A stretch of 7,026 bases of DNA. It comes from Chlamydiia bacterium. GTDB lineage: Bacteria; Chlamydiota; Chlamydiia; Chlamydiales; Simkaniaceae. A model generated the notes under the pieces. That model ran no database searches. It saw only the letters and a program-made list of their open reading frames with translations, and was not told the DNA's origin. The translations under genes and the position numbers were made by a program. Position 1 is the stretch's first letter; the number at the start of each line of letters is the position of its first letter. The stretch lies in contig JAGROF010000045.1 in the NCBI GenBank assembly GCA_020440405.1, forward strand, positions 1 to 7,026, in the 5' to 3' direction. This document shows positions 1 through 5,454 of this stretch, one piece after another.

Positions 1-20
1 TTATTTTCGATCCCCTATGC

Positions 21-44
21 AAAAACCCCTTCAGAAGGGGTTTT
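21..44 (-). terminator. Rho-independent terminator of the nhaD-macro gene pair
   Basis: A perfect 10-bp stem (22-31 with 35-44) closes a 3-nt loop. Read on the minus strand the stem is AAAACCCCTT / AAGGGGTTTT and is followed by a run of five T (25-21), the layout of an intrinsic terminator. It starts inside the stop codon of the macro-domain gene (TAA at 45-43), so it ends that transcript with no spacer. The A-rich 5' side gives a four-T run on the plus strand too, so it may also stop transcription entering from the left. Confidence 0.85.
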
Positions 45-984
45 AAGAAAGAATTTTTTCCCGCCAAGCTGCTTCAATTCCTTGCTGCCAACTCTTAATA
101 TTTTTCTCTTCTGGCAAGTAGGTCAGGATAATGGTATCAAACGCTGTAGGGTTTTCTTCAACAAAAGCCTTCACAGTTGCAAAGACAATATTTTGCGCTT
201 CGGCAAAGGGATAACCAAAAATCCCAACCGAGATGGCTGGAAAGGCAATCGAGCGGTGGCCAGCTGCATGAGCCACTTCTAAAGAGCTGCGATAGGCATT
301 GGCTAAAAGGGTCTGGCGATCAGATGTAGACCCTCTAGGACCCACGGTATGAACAATGGCAACAATCTGACTATTCGTGTCTTGAATTTTAAAGGAGGGG
401 GTGATGACCGCTTCTCCCATGTGAATCCGGTGACTTGTACTCCCTTCCACGTAAGGAAGCTTTCTGCAATGCTCTTTTAGCTCGTCTCCCGCAGCCCCAT
501 GAATCGCTTTATCGACACCCCCTCCCCCGAGAAGGGTCTCATTTGCTGCATTGACAATTGCTGCCACAGGCTGGAGTAAAATATCCCCTCTTATTGCTTT
601 TAGCGTTGTGGTTTGAATCACCACTTCATCTGGGAGGATAAATGGAGGGGGTGGAGTCTTAGGAGGGAGAGCTCCTGGAGGGCGCCGCCTGTCTTCAAAA
701 ACAAGGGGAGCGGTTCCGAGAATCAAGGTGCTTGCAATCTGCGCCTTTCGGCTGATCTCTGTCCAATGAAAGGTGGCGGTAATCAAGATATAGGGAATCC
801 AGTCGTAGAAGGCGAGCCCCTTTTCTCTTTGAGGCGGTTTAATCACTTCTTTGGCCATTACCGAGAGCGCAAAAGCTCCCGACTGAATCTTCAAAGCCCG
901 AATCGGTAAATATTGTTTTTGCGCTGCTATCAAGCAATACAGGCCGCAGAAAAGGCCATTTAAAACTATTTCTTGAGTTTTCAC
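43..984 (-). CDS. Macro-domain protein (MacroD/YmdB-like ADP-ribose hydrolase) with hydrophobic N-terminal region
   Basis: 313 residues. The C-terminal part (about 121-313) is a macro domain: GDI at 133-135, IVNAAN at 143-148, GGGGVDKAIH at 153-162, GEAVIT at 190-195, VHTVGP at 211-216 and ISVGIFGYP at 251-259. Asn148 and Asp158 have the same 10-residue spacing as the Asn/Asp pair (N25/D35) of E. coli YmdB, so the MacroD class that removes ADP-ribose or deacetylates O-acetyl-ADP-ribose is likely, and activity is plausible. The first ~97 residues are not part of the family fold. They hold hydrophobic stretches near 6-21, 60-73 and 82-96 and are joined by a proline-rich linker (about 99-118, with a PPPP run). 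This may be a membrane anchor or an unknown domain. The start is GTG at 984; an in-frame TAA lies two codons upstream, so no longer form exists, and a weak GGGG motif precedes it. The gene lies 50 bp downstream of nhaD on the same strand and is probably co-transcribed. The macro call is firm, the substrate is not. Confidence 0.9.
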   Translation of the reverse strand: MKTQEIVLNGLFCGLYCLIAAQKQYLPIRALKIQSGAFALSVMAKEVIKPPQREKGLAFYDWIPYILITATFHWTEISRKAQIASTLILGTAPLVFEDRRRPPGALPPKTPPPPFILPDEVVIQTTTLKAIRGDILLQPVAAIVNAANETLLGGGGVDKAIHGAAGDELKEHCRKLPYVEGSTSHRIHMGEAVITPSFKIQDTNSQIVAIVHTVGPRGSTSDRQTLLANAYRSSLEVAHAAGHRSIAFPAISVGIFGYPFAEAQNIVFATVKAFVEENPTAFDTIILTYLPEEKNIKSWQQGIEAAWREKILS

Positions 985-1034
985 CCGTTACCCCGTCTTA
1001 ATTCGAGAGAGGATACCTCAAAACCGCTTATCGA

Positions 1035-2315
1035 TCAAAATAAAAATACGTAAAAGAGCATTCCCAGAACGTATCCGATGAAAACGGGAATAGAGATTTT
1101 TTTAAGATAGGAGAAGAAGTCGACTTTCTCGAGTCCCATAAGGGCAACTCCTGCTGAGGAGCCCATGACGAGGATGCTCCCCCCGGTTCCCGCGGCATAG
1201 GCGATCATCAGCCAGAGGGGCGAATCGGTTGGGGTCGATTGAAGATCATACATTCCCATGGTGGCAGCCACCAGAGGGACGTTATCGATAATGGCGGAAA
1301 CCACTCCAATGACAGACGCGATGATGGCTTCGTTCCCCATGTTTTTGTTGAGCCACTGCGCGGCTCCATCGAGAATTCCTGTAGATTCTAGAGCGTTTAC
1401 TCCAAGGAGAATTCCTAAAAAGAATAGGATACTTGAAACGTCGATCTTGGTCAGAATGTAAGGAACGCGAAGGTGATGCCGCTGCTCATGACGGTGGTGC
1501 ATGATATCGGTCACAAGCCACATAATAGCAAGAGAGATGAGCATTCCCATAAAGGGAGGCATCCCGGTCAATGCTTTAAAGACGGGAACGAATAAAAAGA
1601 GAACAATCCCCAGGTAGAAGACAAGGTGGGCTCCCGGTTCTAACGGCTCATCTCGGAAGTCAATCTCTGACTTGGGAAAGTTTCCTTTAAGGGTAAAGGT
1701 ATACAGGACTAATGGGAACAACATGGAGACTAAACTCGGAAGAAAAAGTTCCCTAATGACTGTTAGTGAAGTGATCTGTCCTCCGATCCATAGCATGGTT
1801 GTGGTCACATCTCCGATCGGAGTCCAAGCTCCCCCAGCATTAGCTGCCACAATGACCATACAAGAGTAAAGGAACCGTTCCTTTTTGTGCGGAATCAGTT
1901 TCCGCAGAATGGAAATCATCAAAATCGTCGTCGTTAAATTATCCAAGACCGCAGAGAGAAAAAAAGCTAGAAGACAGGTGATCCAAAGCATTTTTCGTTT
2001 CGAACGTGTATGAAGGTAATGGATAAAGGTGTTGAATCCTTTATGAGAATCAATAAGTTCCACCATCGTCATGGCTCCCAAAAGGAAGAAAAGGATCTGC
2101 GAAACGTCACTGAGATGGGTGTTTAAAAAGGCTAAGCTGGTTGTTAAGGGTTGAGGATCTCCTACAAAATAGATCAACCAACAGGCTACCGCCATAAACA
2201 GCGCAACTGCCGTTTTGTTGACACGAATCAAAAACTCCAGAATAATTGCAGCATACCCAATGGCAAAAATTGCAATTAAGATATCATGGGAAAGTGTGAA
2301 AATTTCATCAGTCAT
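1035..2315 (-). CDS. nhaD: NhaD-type Na+/H+ antiporter
   Basis: 426 residues, an integral inner-membrane protein with about a dozen hydrophobic segments, of the usual length for NhaD in the ion transporter (IT) superfamily. It should exchange cytoplasmic Na+ (or Li+) for H+. Family signatures are seen in order: LDNLTTT (124-130), NAGGAWTPIGDVTTTMLW (159-176), IIDNVPLVA (342-350) and GTGGSILVMGSSAGVALMG (376-394). The two DN motifs (D125-N126, D344-N345) and the T/D-rich loop at 165-173 are the conserved polar positions expected in the transport core. A histidine-rich cytoplasmic-type loop (HHRHEQRHH, 273-281) is unusual and could sense pH, which is speculation. The start is ATG at 2315 with GAGG eight bases upstream. 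The N-terminus is short and begins directly before the first helix, with no signal peptide. The macro-domain gene follows 50 bp downstream, and the upstream region is shared with a divergent gene. Confidence 0.95.
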   Translation of the reverse strand: MTDEIFTLSHDILIAIFAIGYAAIILEFLIRVNKTAVALFMAVACWLIYFVGDPQPLTTSLAFLNTHLSDVSQILFFLLGAMTMVELIDSHKGFNTFIHYLHTRSKRKMLWITCLLAFFLSAVLDNLTTTILMISILRKLIPHKKERFLYSCMVIVAANAGGAWTPIGDVTTTMLWIGGQITSLTVIRELFLPSLVSMLFPLVLYTFTLKGNFPKSEIDFRDEPLEPGAHLVFYLGIVLFLFVPVFKALTGMPPFMGMLISLAIMWLVTDIMHHRHEQRHHLRVPYILTKIDVSSILFFLGILLGVNALESTGILDGAAQWLNKNMGNEAIIASVIGVVSAIIDNVPLVAATMGMYDLQSTPTDSPLWLMIAYAAGTGGSILVMGSSAGVALMGLEKVDFFSYLKKISIPVFIGYVLGMLFYVFLF

Positions 2316-2327
2316 AAGGATTGCCTC

Positions 2328-2351
2328 GTGGATAGCCTAACGCTAATCCAC
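2328..2351 (-). promoter_or_regulatory. Hairpin/palindrome in the nhaD 5' region
   Basis: GTGGATAGC (2328-2336) pairs with GCT-A-ATCCAC (2342-2351): a 9-bp stem with one bulged A and a 5-nt loop. It lies 12 bases upstream of the nhaD start codon, beside its GAGG ribosome binding site (2323-2326). It could be a leader hairpin or an operator. No repeat of it is seen elsewhere in the window, so a role is only inferred. Confidence 0.35.
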
Positions 2352-2353
2352 AT

Positions 2354-2367
2354 AAAACTCAAGTTTT
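2354..2367. promoter_or_regulatory. Small perfect palindrome between divergent nhaD and membrane-protein genes
   Basis: AAAACT (2354-2359) and AGTTTT (2362-2367) form 6-bp inverted half-sites around a CA centre. It sits between two divergent start codons, where a regulator-binding site is expected. On the minus strand the palindrome contains a TTGAGT that could serve as a -35 for nhaD, but no convincing -10 stands at the right distance. Such a short AT-rich palindrome can arise by chance. Confidence 0.25.
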
Positions 2368-2395
2368 GGGATAACGAAAAAGATAATAATTTTCA

Positions 2396-2851
2396 ATGAA
2401 CTCTTGCAAACTCTTTTCGACAGTCTTATCTTCGGTAAAAAAACGTCTCATGTGGCGGGGAATATTTTTAGGAGGAAGTGGGATTCTTCTTTTACTTGGA
2501 ATGGGCGTTTGGGCTCCTCTTTCTGTATTATCGCATTGGGGGTTTTTGACTTTTACTCTTAGCATTTTGCTCATTAGTATCGGGTGGATTCCTTACAGAA
2601 ATCTCGCGCGTCTAGAAACACACCCTCACACTCTTTTGATCGATGCGCATACGTTGACGTTTATCTCCACACGAGGAGGAACGCAAACGATTCCTCTTGC
2701 TGAGATTCAACAGGTCGATTATGTGGAAACTCCAACTCGTTATGGCCTTCAATTGCATTTGAAAAATGGAAAAGTTTTTCTTCCGCGCTTTCTACGCGAT
2801 TCCCGCTTGAATGAGATCATGCATCCGGATGAGCCCAACAAGGTTTCCTGA
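2396..2851 (+). CDS. Small membrane protein with two helices and a PH-like cytoplasmic domain
   Basis: 151 residues, family not recognised. A short basic N-terminus (KKR at 15-17) precedes two hydrophobic segments at about 22-44 and 47-66, a likely transmembrane hairpin. The rest (about 75-140) is soluble and strand-rich. Its pattern (LLIDAHTLTFIS, IPLAEIQQVDYV, YGLQLHLKNGKVFLP) resembles bacterial PH-like domains of small two-helix membrane proteins, in which a basic-plus-helix anchor carries a PH-fold beta barrel. That similarity is by eye only. There is no good Shine-Dalgarno at ATG 2396; the next in-frame ATG (2450) has none either and would cut into the basic region, so 2396 is kept. The AT-rich stretch just before it includes GATAAT (2382-2387), which might be a -10 giving a nearly leaderless mRNA. 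The last 19 codons and the stop overlap, in opposite orientation, the end of kdsD. Function unknown. Confidence 0.7.
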   Translation: MNSCKLFSTVLSSVKKRLMWRGIFLGGSGILLLLGMGVWAPLSVLSHWGFLTFTLSILLISIGWIPYRNLARLETHPHTLLIDAHTLTFISTRGGTQTIPLAEIQQVDYVETPTRYGLQLHLKNGKVFLPRFLRDSRLNEIMHPDEPNKVS

Positions 2852-3751
2852 CTCGACAACAGGGAGAACGGTCACCCACCTTTTCGCATCTTTTTGCATA
2901 AGACGGAGGGCATCGAACGCACGGTTTCCTTTTTCGGTGAAAAGGCAGGACGGAGTCATTAACTCTTCCATGGTTTTTTCGAGCATAGCAGCGGGATCTT
3001 TTTGAAAGGCACGACGGAGATCTCCATCGGTAAAAATTCCCTGAAGCTTTCCATCTCCTCCTGTGATGAGAAGGCACCCACATTTTTTATCGGTGAGTGT
3101 CACGAGAGTCTCGCGCAGCTTATCATTGGGACGGCACAAGGGGAGGGTTTCTCCTTGGAGCATTAAATCTTCGACGGTCAGGGTAATTTTTTTTCCGATT
3201 GCTCCTGCGGGATGATTGAGTGCATACTCATCTAAGCTAAAGTTTTTGGCTTTCATCAGAGCCACAGACAGGACATCGCCAAAAATCATCTGAATGGAGG
3301 TCGATGTGGTGGGCGCCAGATCAAAGGGACATAACTCTTTGCTTAAAGGAAGAAAAATGGACAGGTCACAAGCATTTCCTAGTTTCGACTGAGCACTCGA
3401 GACCCATGCGACAGTTTTTGCCCCCTTCTTTTGCGCAAAGGGAACCAAGCTCAAAAGCTCTTCACTTTCGCCACTCTTACTGATACAGACCAAGACATCT
3501 TTCTCAGTCACAATCCCAATATCTCCATGCAAAGCATTTTGTGCCGGGAGGTTCAACGCTTTTGTCCCCGTGGAAATCAATGTCATCGCAAGTTTTTCTG
3601 CAATAATTCCACTCTTCCCCACTCCTGTAAAGATGAGTGTCCCAGGGCAGTCTAAAAACAACTTAAAAATCTCTTCAGCCTTTTGCACATCAACATGGTC
3701 GAAAAAATAATTGAGATTTCTCTGGTACTCTTCGAAAAGATCCTTTATCAT
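2792..3751 (-). CDS. kdsD: Arabinose-5-phosphate isomerase (KpsF/GutQ/KdsD family)
   Basis: 319 residues from ATG 3751, close to the 328 of E. coli KdsD. The enzyme interconverts D-ribulose 5-phosphate and D-arabinose 5-phosphate, the first committed step to Kdo for lipopolysaccharide, in the cytoplasm. An N-terminal SIS domain carries GVGKSG (43-48), HGDIG (75-79), SKSGESEE (91-98), KELCP (138-142) and HPAGAIG (180-186). It is followed by two CBS domains (about 193-254 and 258-319), which contain FTDGDLRR and the C-terminal LVGLIRMHDLIQAG. The four catalytic residues described for E. coli KdsD (K59, E111, E152, H193) match K46, E98, E139 and H180 at a constant offset, so activity is expected. 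A TTG seven codons upstream (3772) is also in frame, but ATG 3751 begins where the family begins and has GGAATAGGG just before it. The entire 5' leader lies in a 164-bp palindrome, and the 3' end overlaps the convergent membrane-protein gene by 60 bp. Confidence 0.95.
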   Translation of the reverse strand: MIKDLFEEYQRNLNYFFDHVDVQKAEEIFKLFLDCPGTLIFTGVGKSGIIAEKLAMTLISTGTKALNLPAQNALHGDIGIVTEKDVLVCISKSGESEELLSLVPFAQKKGAKTVAWVSSAQSKLGNACDLSIFLPLSKELCPFDLAPTTSTSIQMIFGDVLSVALMKAKNFSLDEYALNHPAGAIGKKITLTVEDLMLQGETLPLCRPNDKLRETLVTLTDKKCGCLLITGGDGKLQGIFTDGDLRRAFQKDPAAMLEKTMEELMTPSCLFTEKGNRAFDALRLMQKDAKRWVTVLPVVESGNLVGLIRMHDLIQAGIA

Positions 3752-3915
3752 AAACCCTATTCCGATAATCAATCTTCGGTATTTTTCGCCTTTTCGGCAG
3801 ATTTTTGCCTTTCATTTTTCGGCTCTGTCTCATGGACAATGACCTCAAATGAAAAACAAAAGTCTGCAGGAAAATCCATAAAAATCCCAGCAAATTGATT
3901 ACCGGAATAGGGTTT
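3752..3915. repeat. 164-bp imperfect palindrome (fold-back element) between kdsD and icd
   Basis: The outer 22-bp arms (3752-3773 and 3894-3915) are inverted copies differing at one position. The symmetry continues inward: 3798-3817 matches the reverse complement of 3847-3866 at 17 of 20 positions, and TGTC (3826-3829) with GACA (3835-3838) closes around TCATG at the centre. Only a few small gaps are needed, so nearly the whole segment can fold into one long hairpin. The left end abuts the kdsD start codon; the right end stops just before the icd promoter. The left arm also holds three near copies of ATTTTTCGCC (3781, 3801, 3814). There is no obvious target-site duplication. It could be a MITE-like palindromic element, a relic of an inverted duplication, or a structured leader. 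No convincing protein is encoded: the open frames crossing it look like products of the symmetry. Confidence 0.8.
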
Positions 3916-3921
3916 CACCCC

Positions 3922-3948
3922 TTGAATACTTATCCTGAATCATATAAT
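3922..3948 (+). promoter_or_regulatory. Predicted sigma-70-type promoter of icd
   Basis: A perfect -10 TATAAT lies at 3943-3948, and TTGAAT at 3922-3927 could be the -35. The spacer is 15 bp, shorter than the ideal 17. Transcription would start near 3955, giving a leader of about 27 nt that carries the AAGGAG ribosome binding site. It lies immediately outside the right arm of the palindrome. Confidence 0.6.
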
Positions 3949-3969
3949 TAGAATGTTAATCAATCAAGT

Positions 3970-3975
3970 AAGGAG
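3970..3975 (+). promoter_or_regulatory. Ribosome binding site of icd (fixes the GTG start)
   Basis: AAGGAG lies six bases upstream of GTG 3982. It is a strong Shine-Dalgarno and settles the non-ATG start, since the encoded protein begins with the family's N-terminal strand leading to GDGIGPEI. Confidence 0.85.
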
Positions 3976-3981
3976 TTTTGT

Positions 3982-5418
3982 GTGTCCCAAAAAGTCCCTG
4001 TTACTGTTGCAAGAGGTGATGGCATTGGCCCTGAAATCATGGAGGCCACTCTTAAGATCTTAGAAGCTGCTAGAGCTCAGCTTGAGATTCATGAAGTGGA
4101 GATTGGGGAAAAGGTTTACCTGGGAGGGCACCCGACAGGCATTGAAGACAAGACCTGGGACACCATTCGCCGAACAAAAGCATTTTTGAAAGCACCGATT
4201 ACCACCCCTCAAGGGGGAGGATTTAAAAGCCTCAATGTCACGATCCGCACTACACTGGGACTCTATTCCAATGTGCGCCCTTGCGTCTCTTATTCCCCTT
4301 TTGTCGCAACGAAACACCCGATCATGGATGTCGTGATTGTGCGCGAAAATGAGGAGGATCTCTATTCAGGGATCGAATACCGCCAATCGCCTGAAGTCTG
4401 TGAGTCGATTAAACTGATTTCCCAGCCAGGCTCAGAAAAAATTATTCGCTACGCCTTCGAGTATGCTGTCCAAAATGGACGCAAGAAGGTGACTTGCTTT
4501 GTGAAAGATAATATTATGAAGCTCTCCGATGGCCTCTTTCACCAAGTGTTTGATGAGGTTTCAAAGGACTATCCCGATATCGAAAATGACCATTGGATTG
4601 TCGACATTGGAGCGGCTAAGCTTGCCGATACTCCTGAAGCCTTCGATGTGATTGTGATGCCTAACCTCTATGGGGATATCCTTTCCGATGTTGGAGCACA
4701 AATTGCAGGGTCTGTCGGTCTTGTCGGTTCTGCAAACATTGGAGATCACGGCGCGATGTTTGAAGCAATTCATGGCTCTGCACCCCGCCGTGCCGGACAA
4801 AACCTCGCGAATCCTTCCGCTCTGATCTTAGCGTCGGTGATGATGCTGGTCCATATTGGACAAGGTGAGACTGCCACTGCGATTCATAATGGCTGGCTTA
4901 AAACATTAGAGGATGGCATCCATACCTACGACATCTACAAAAACGCTGTCAGCAAAGAAAAGGTCGGCACCCAAGAGTTCGCAGCAGCCGTCATTCAGCG
5001 CCTTGGACAAGCCCCATCTCAGCTTAAAGCTGCTTCTTACGCCGGGAAAAAAAGCGCCCTTAAACCCTTTACCCGCAAAACTATTCAGACAAAAAGAGTC
5101 CTTGTCGGCATTGATATTTACCTCCACTCCAACGAGACAATGGAAAATCTTCAAAAAGAGCTCCTCTCTCACAACTACGGCTCCTATGAGATCGAAATGA
5201 TTAGCAACCGTGGCGCCCGCGTCTATCCTGACGGGATGCCTGAAACCTTCTGCATTGACCAGTGGAGGGTCCGTTTCCGTCCTAAGTCGGGAGCCGCCAA
5301 GCAGAAGGATTTTTTAGAACTCTTCGAACTCCTTGATTCTGAAGGGTTTGATATCATCAAAACCGAGCATCTCTACGACTTTGATGGCAAGCCTGGATAC
5401 TCTTCTCCAAAGGGTTAA
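3982..5418 (+). CDS. icd: Isocitrate dehydrogenase, long form with C-terminal extension
   Basis: 478 residues from a GTG start. It catalyses oxidative decarboxylation of isocitrate to 2-oxoglutarate in the TCA cycle, in the cytoplasm. The isopropylmalate/isocitrate dehydrogenase fold spans about 4-335: GDGIGPEI (12-19), the substrate segment SLNVTIRTTLGLYSNVRP (83-100), VRENEEDLYSG (120-130), NLYGDILSD (228-236) and the cofactor loop HGSAPRRAGQNLANP (264-278). Residues known in E. coli IDH map well: S83, N85, R89, R99, R121, Y128, K175, D208, D232 and D236. The basic pair R269-R270, where NADP enzymes have Lys-Tyr and NAD enzymes Asp-Ile, suggests NADP, though this is inference. The last ~140 residues form an extra domain like the one on Thermus and rickettsial-type enzymes; the short E. 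coli type ends without it. Classical Chlamydia lack this enzyme. The gene stands alone after its own promoter, divergent from kdsD. Confidence 0.95.
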   Translation: MSQKVPVTVARGDGIGPEIMEATLKILEAARAQLEIHEVEIGEKVYLGGHPTGIEDKTWDTIRRTKAFLKAPITTPQGGGFKSLNVTIRTTLGLYSNVRPCVSYSPFVATKHPIMDVVIVRENEEDLYSGIEYRQSPEVCESIKLISQPGSEKIIRYAFEYAVQNGRKKVTCFVKDNIMKLSDGLFHQVFDEVSKDYPDIENDHWIVDIGAAKLADTPEAFDVIVMPNLYGDILSDVGAQIAGSVGLVGSANIGDHGAMFEAIHGSAPRRAGQNLANPSALILASVMMLVHIGQGETATAIHNGWLKTLEDGIHTYDIYKNAVSKEKVGTQEFAAAVIQRLGQAPSQLKAASYAGKKSALKPFTRKTIQTKRVLVGIDIYLHSNETMENLQKELLSHNYGSYEIEMISNRGARVYPDGMPETFCIDQWRVRFRPKSGAAKQKDFLELFELLDSEGFDIIKTEHLYDFDGKPGYSSPKG

Positions 5419-5447
5419 TTGACTTCTAGAGGCACCTAAGTTACCCT
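5419..5447 (+). promoter_or_regulatory. Possible promoter of the deformylase gene
   Basis: TTGACT (5419-5424), 17 bp, then TACCCT (5442-5447). The -35 is good and the spacing ideal, but the -10 is poor. Transcription would start near 5454, right at the upstream candidate ATG (5455), leaving about 40 nt of leader before the downstream ATG (5494). The first T of the -35 directly follows the icd stop. Confidence 0.35.
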
Positions 5448-5454
5448 TTCTCCC

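Noticed and set aside
613..909. 98-residue plus-strand open frame opposite the macro gene
   Set aside because: It is antisense to the linker and N-terminal region of the macro-domain gene, with no recognisable protein features or ribosome binding site.
1009..1019. Small hairpin GAGG-ATA-CCTC between nhaD and the macro gene
   Set aside because: A stem of only four base pairs without a T tract; it does not end transcription and is likely chance.
2359..2574. 71-residue minus-strand open frame over the start of the small membrane-protein gene
   Set aside because: It is antisense to the hydrophobic helices of a more credible gene, its product is an unstructured Lys/Pro/Arg-rich sequence, and it would occupy the nhaD promoter region.
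3752..3772. TTG start extending kdsD by seven residues
   Set aside because: The extra codons lie in the palindrome arm, the ATG at 3751 is preceded by a GGAATAGGG motif, and the family N-terminus begins at that ATG.
3683..3898. Overlapping open frames on both strands across the kdsD-icd spacer (plus 3683-3898, minus 3690-3893)
   Set aside because: They mirror each other because the region is a palindrome, partly run antisense to or out of frame with kdsD, have low-complexity Lys/Ser/Phe-rich products and lack ribosome binding sites.
4913..5200. 95-residue plus-strand open frame inside icd
   Set aside because: It is an out-of-frame shadow of the icd C-terminal domain, whose own frame is well supported by family motifs and continues to a proper stop.
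5409..5449. Terminator after icd (AAAGGGT at 5409-5415 with ACCCTTT at 5443-5449)
   Set aside because: A 7-bp stem with a 27-nt loop and no following T run is not a convincing intrinsic terminator.
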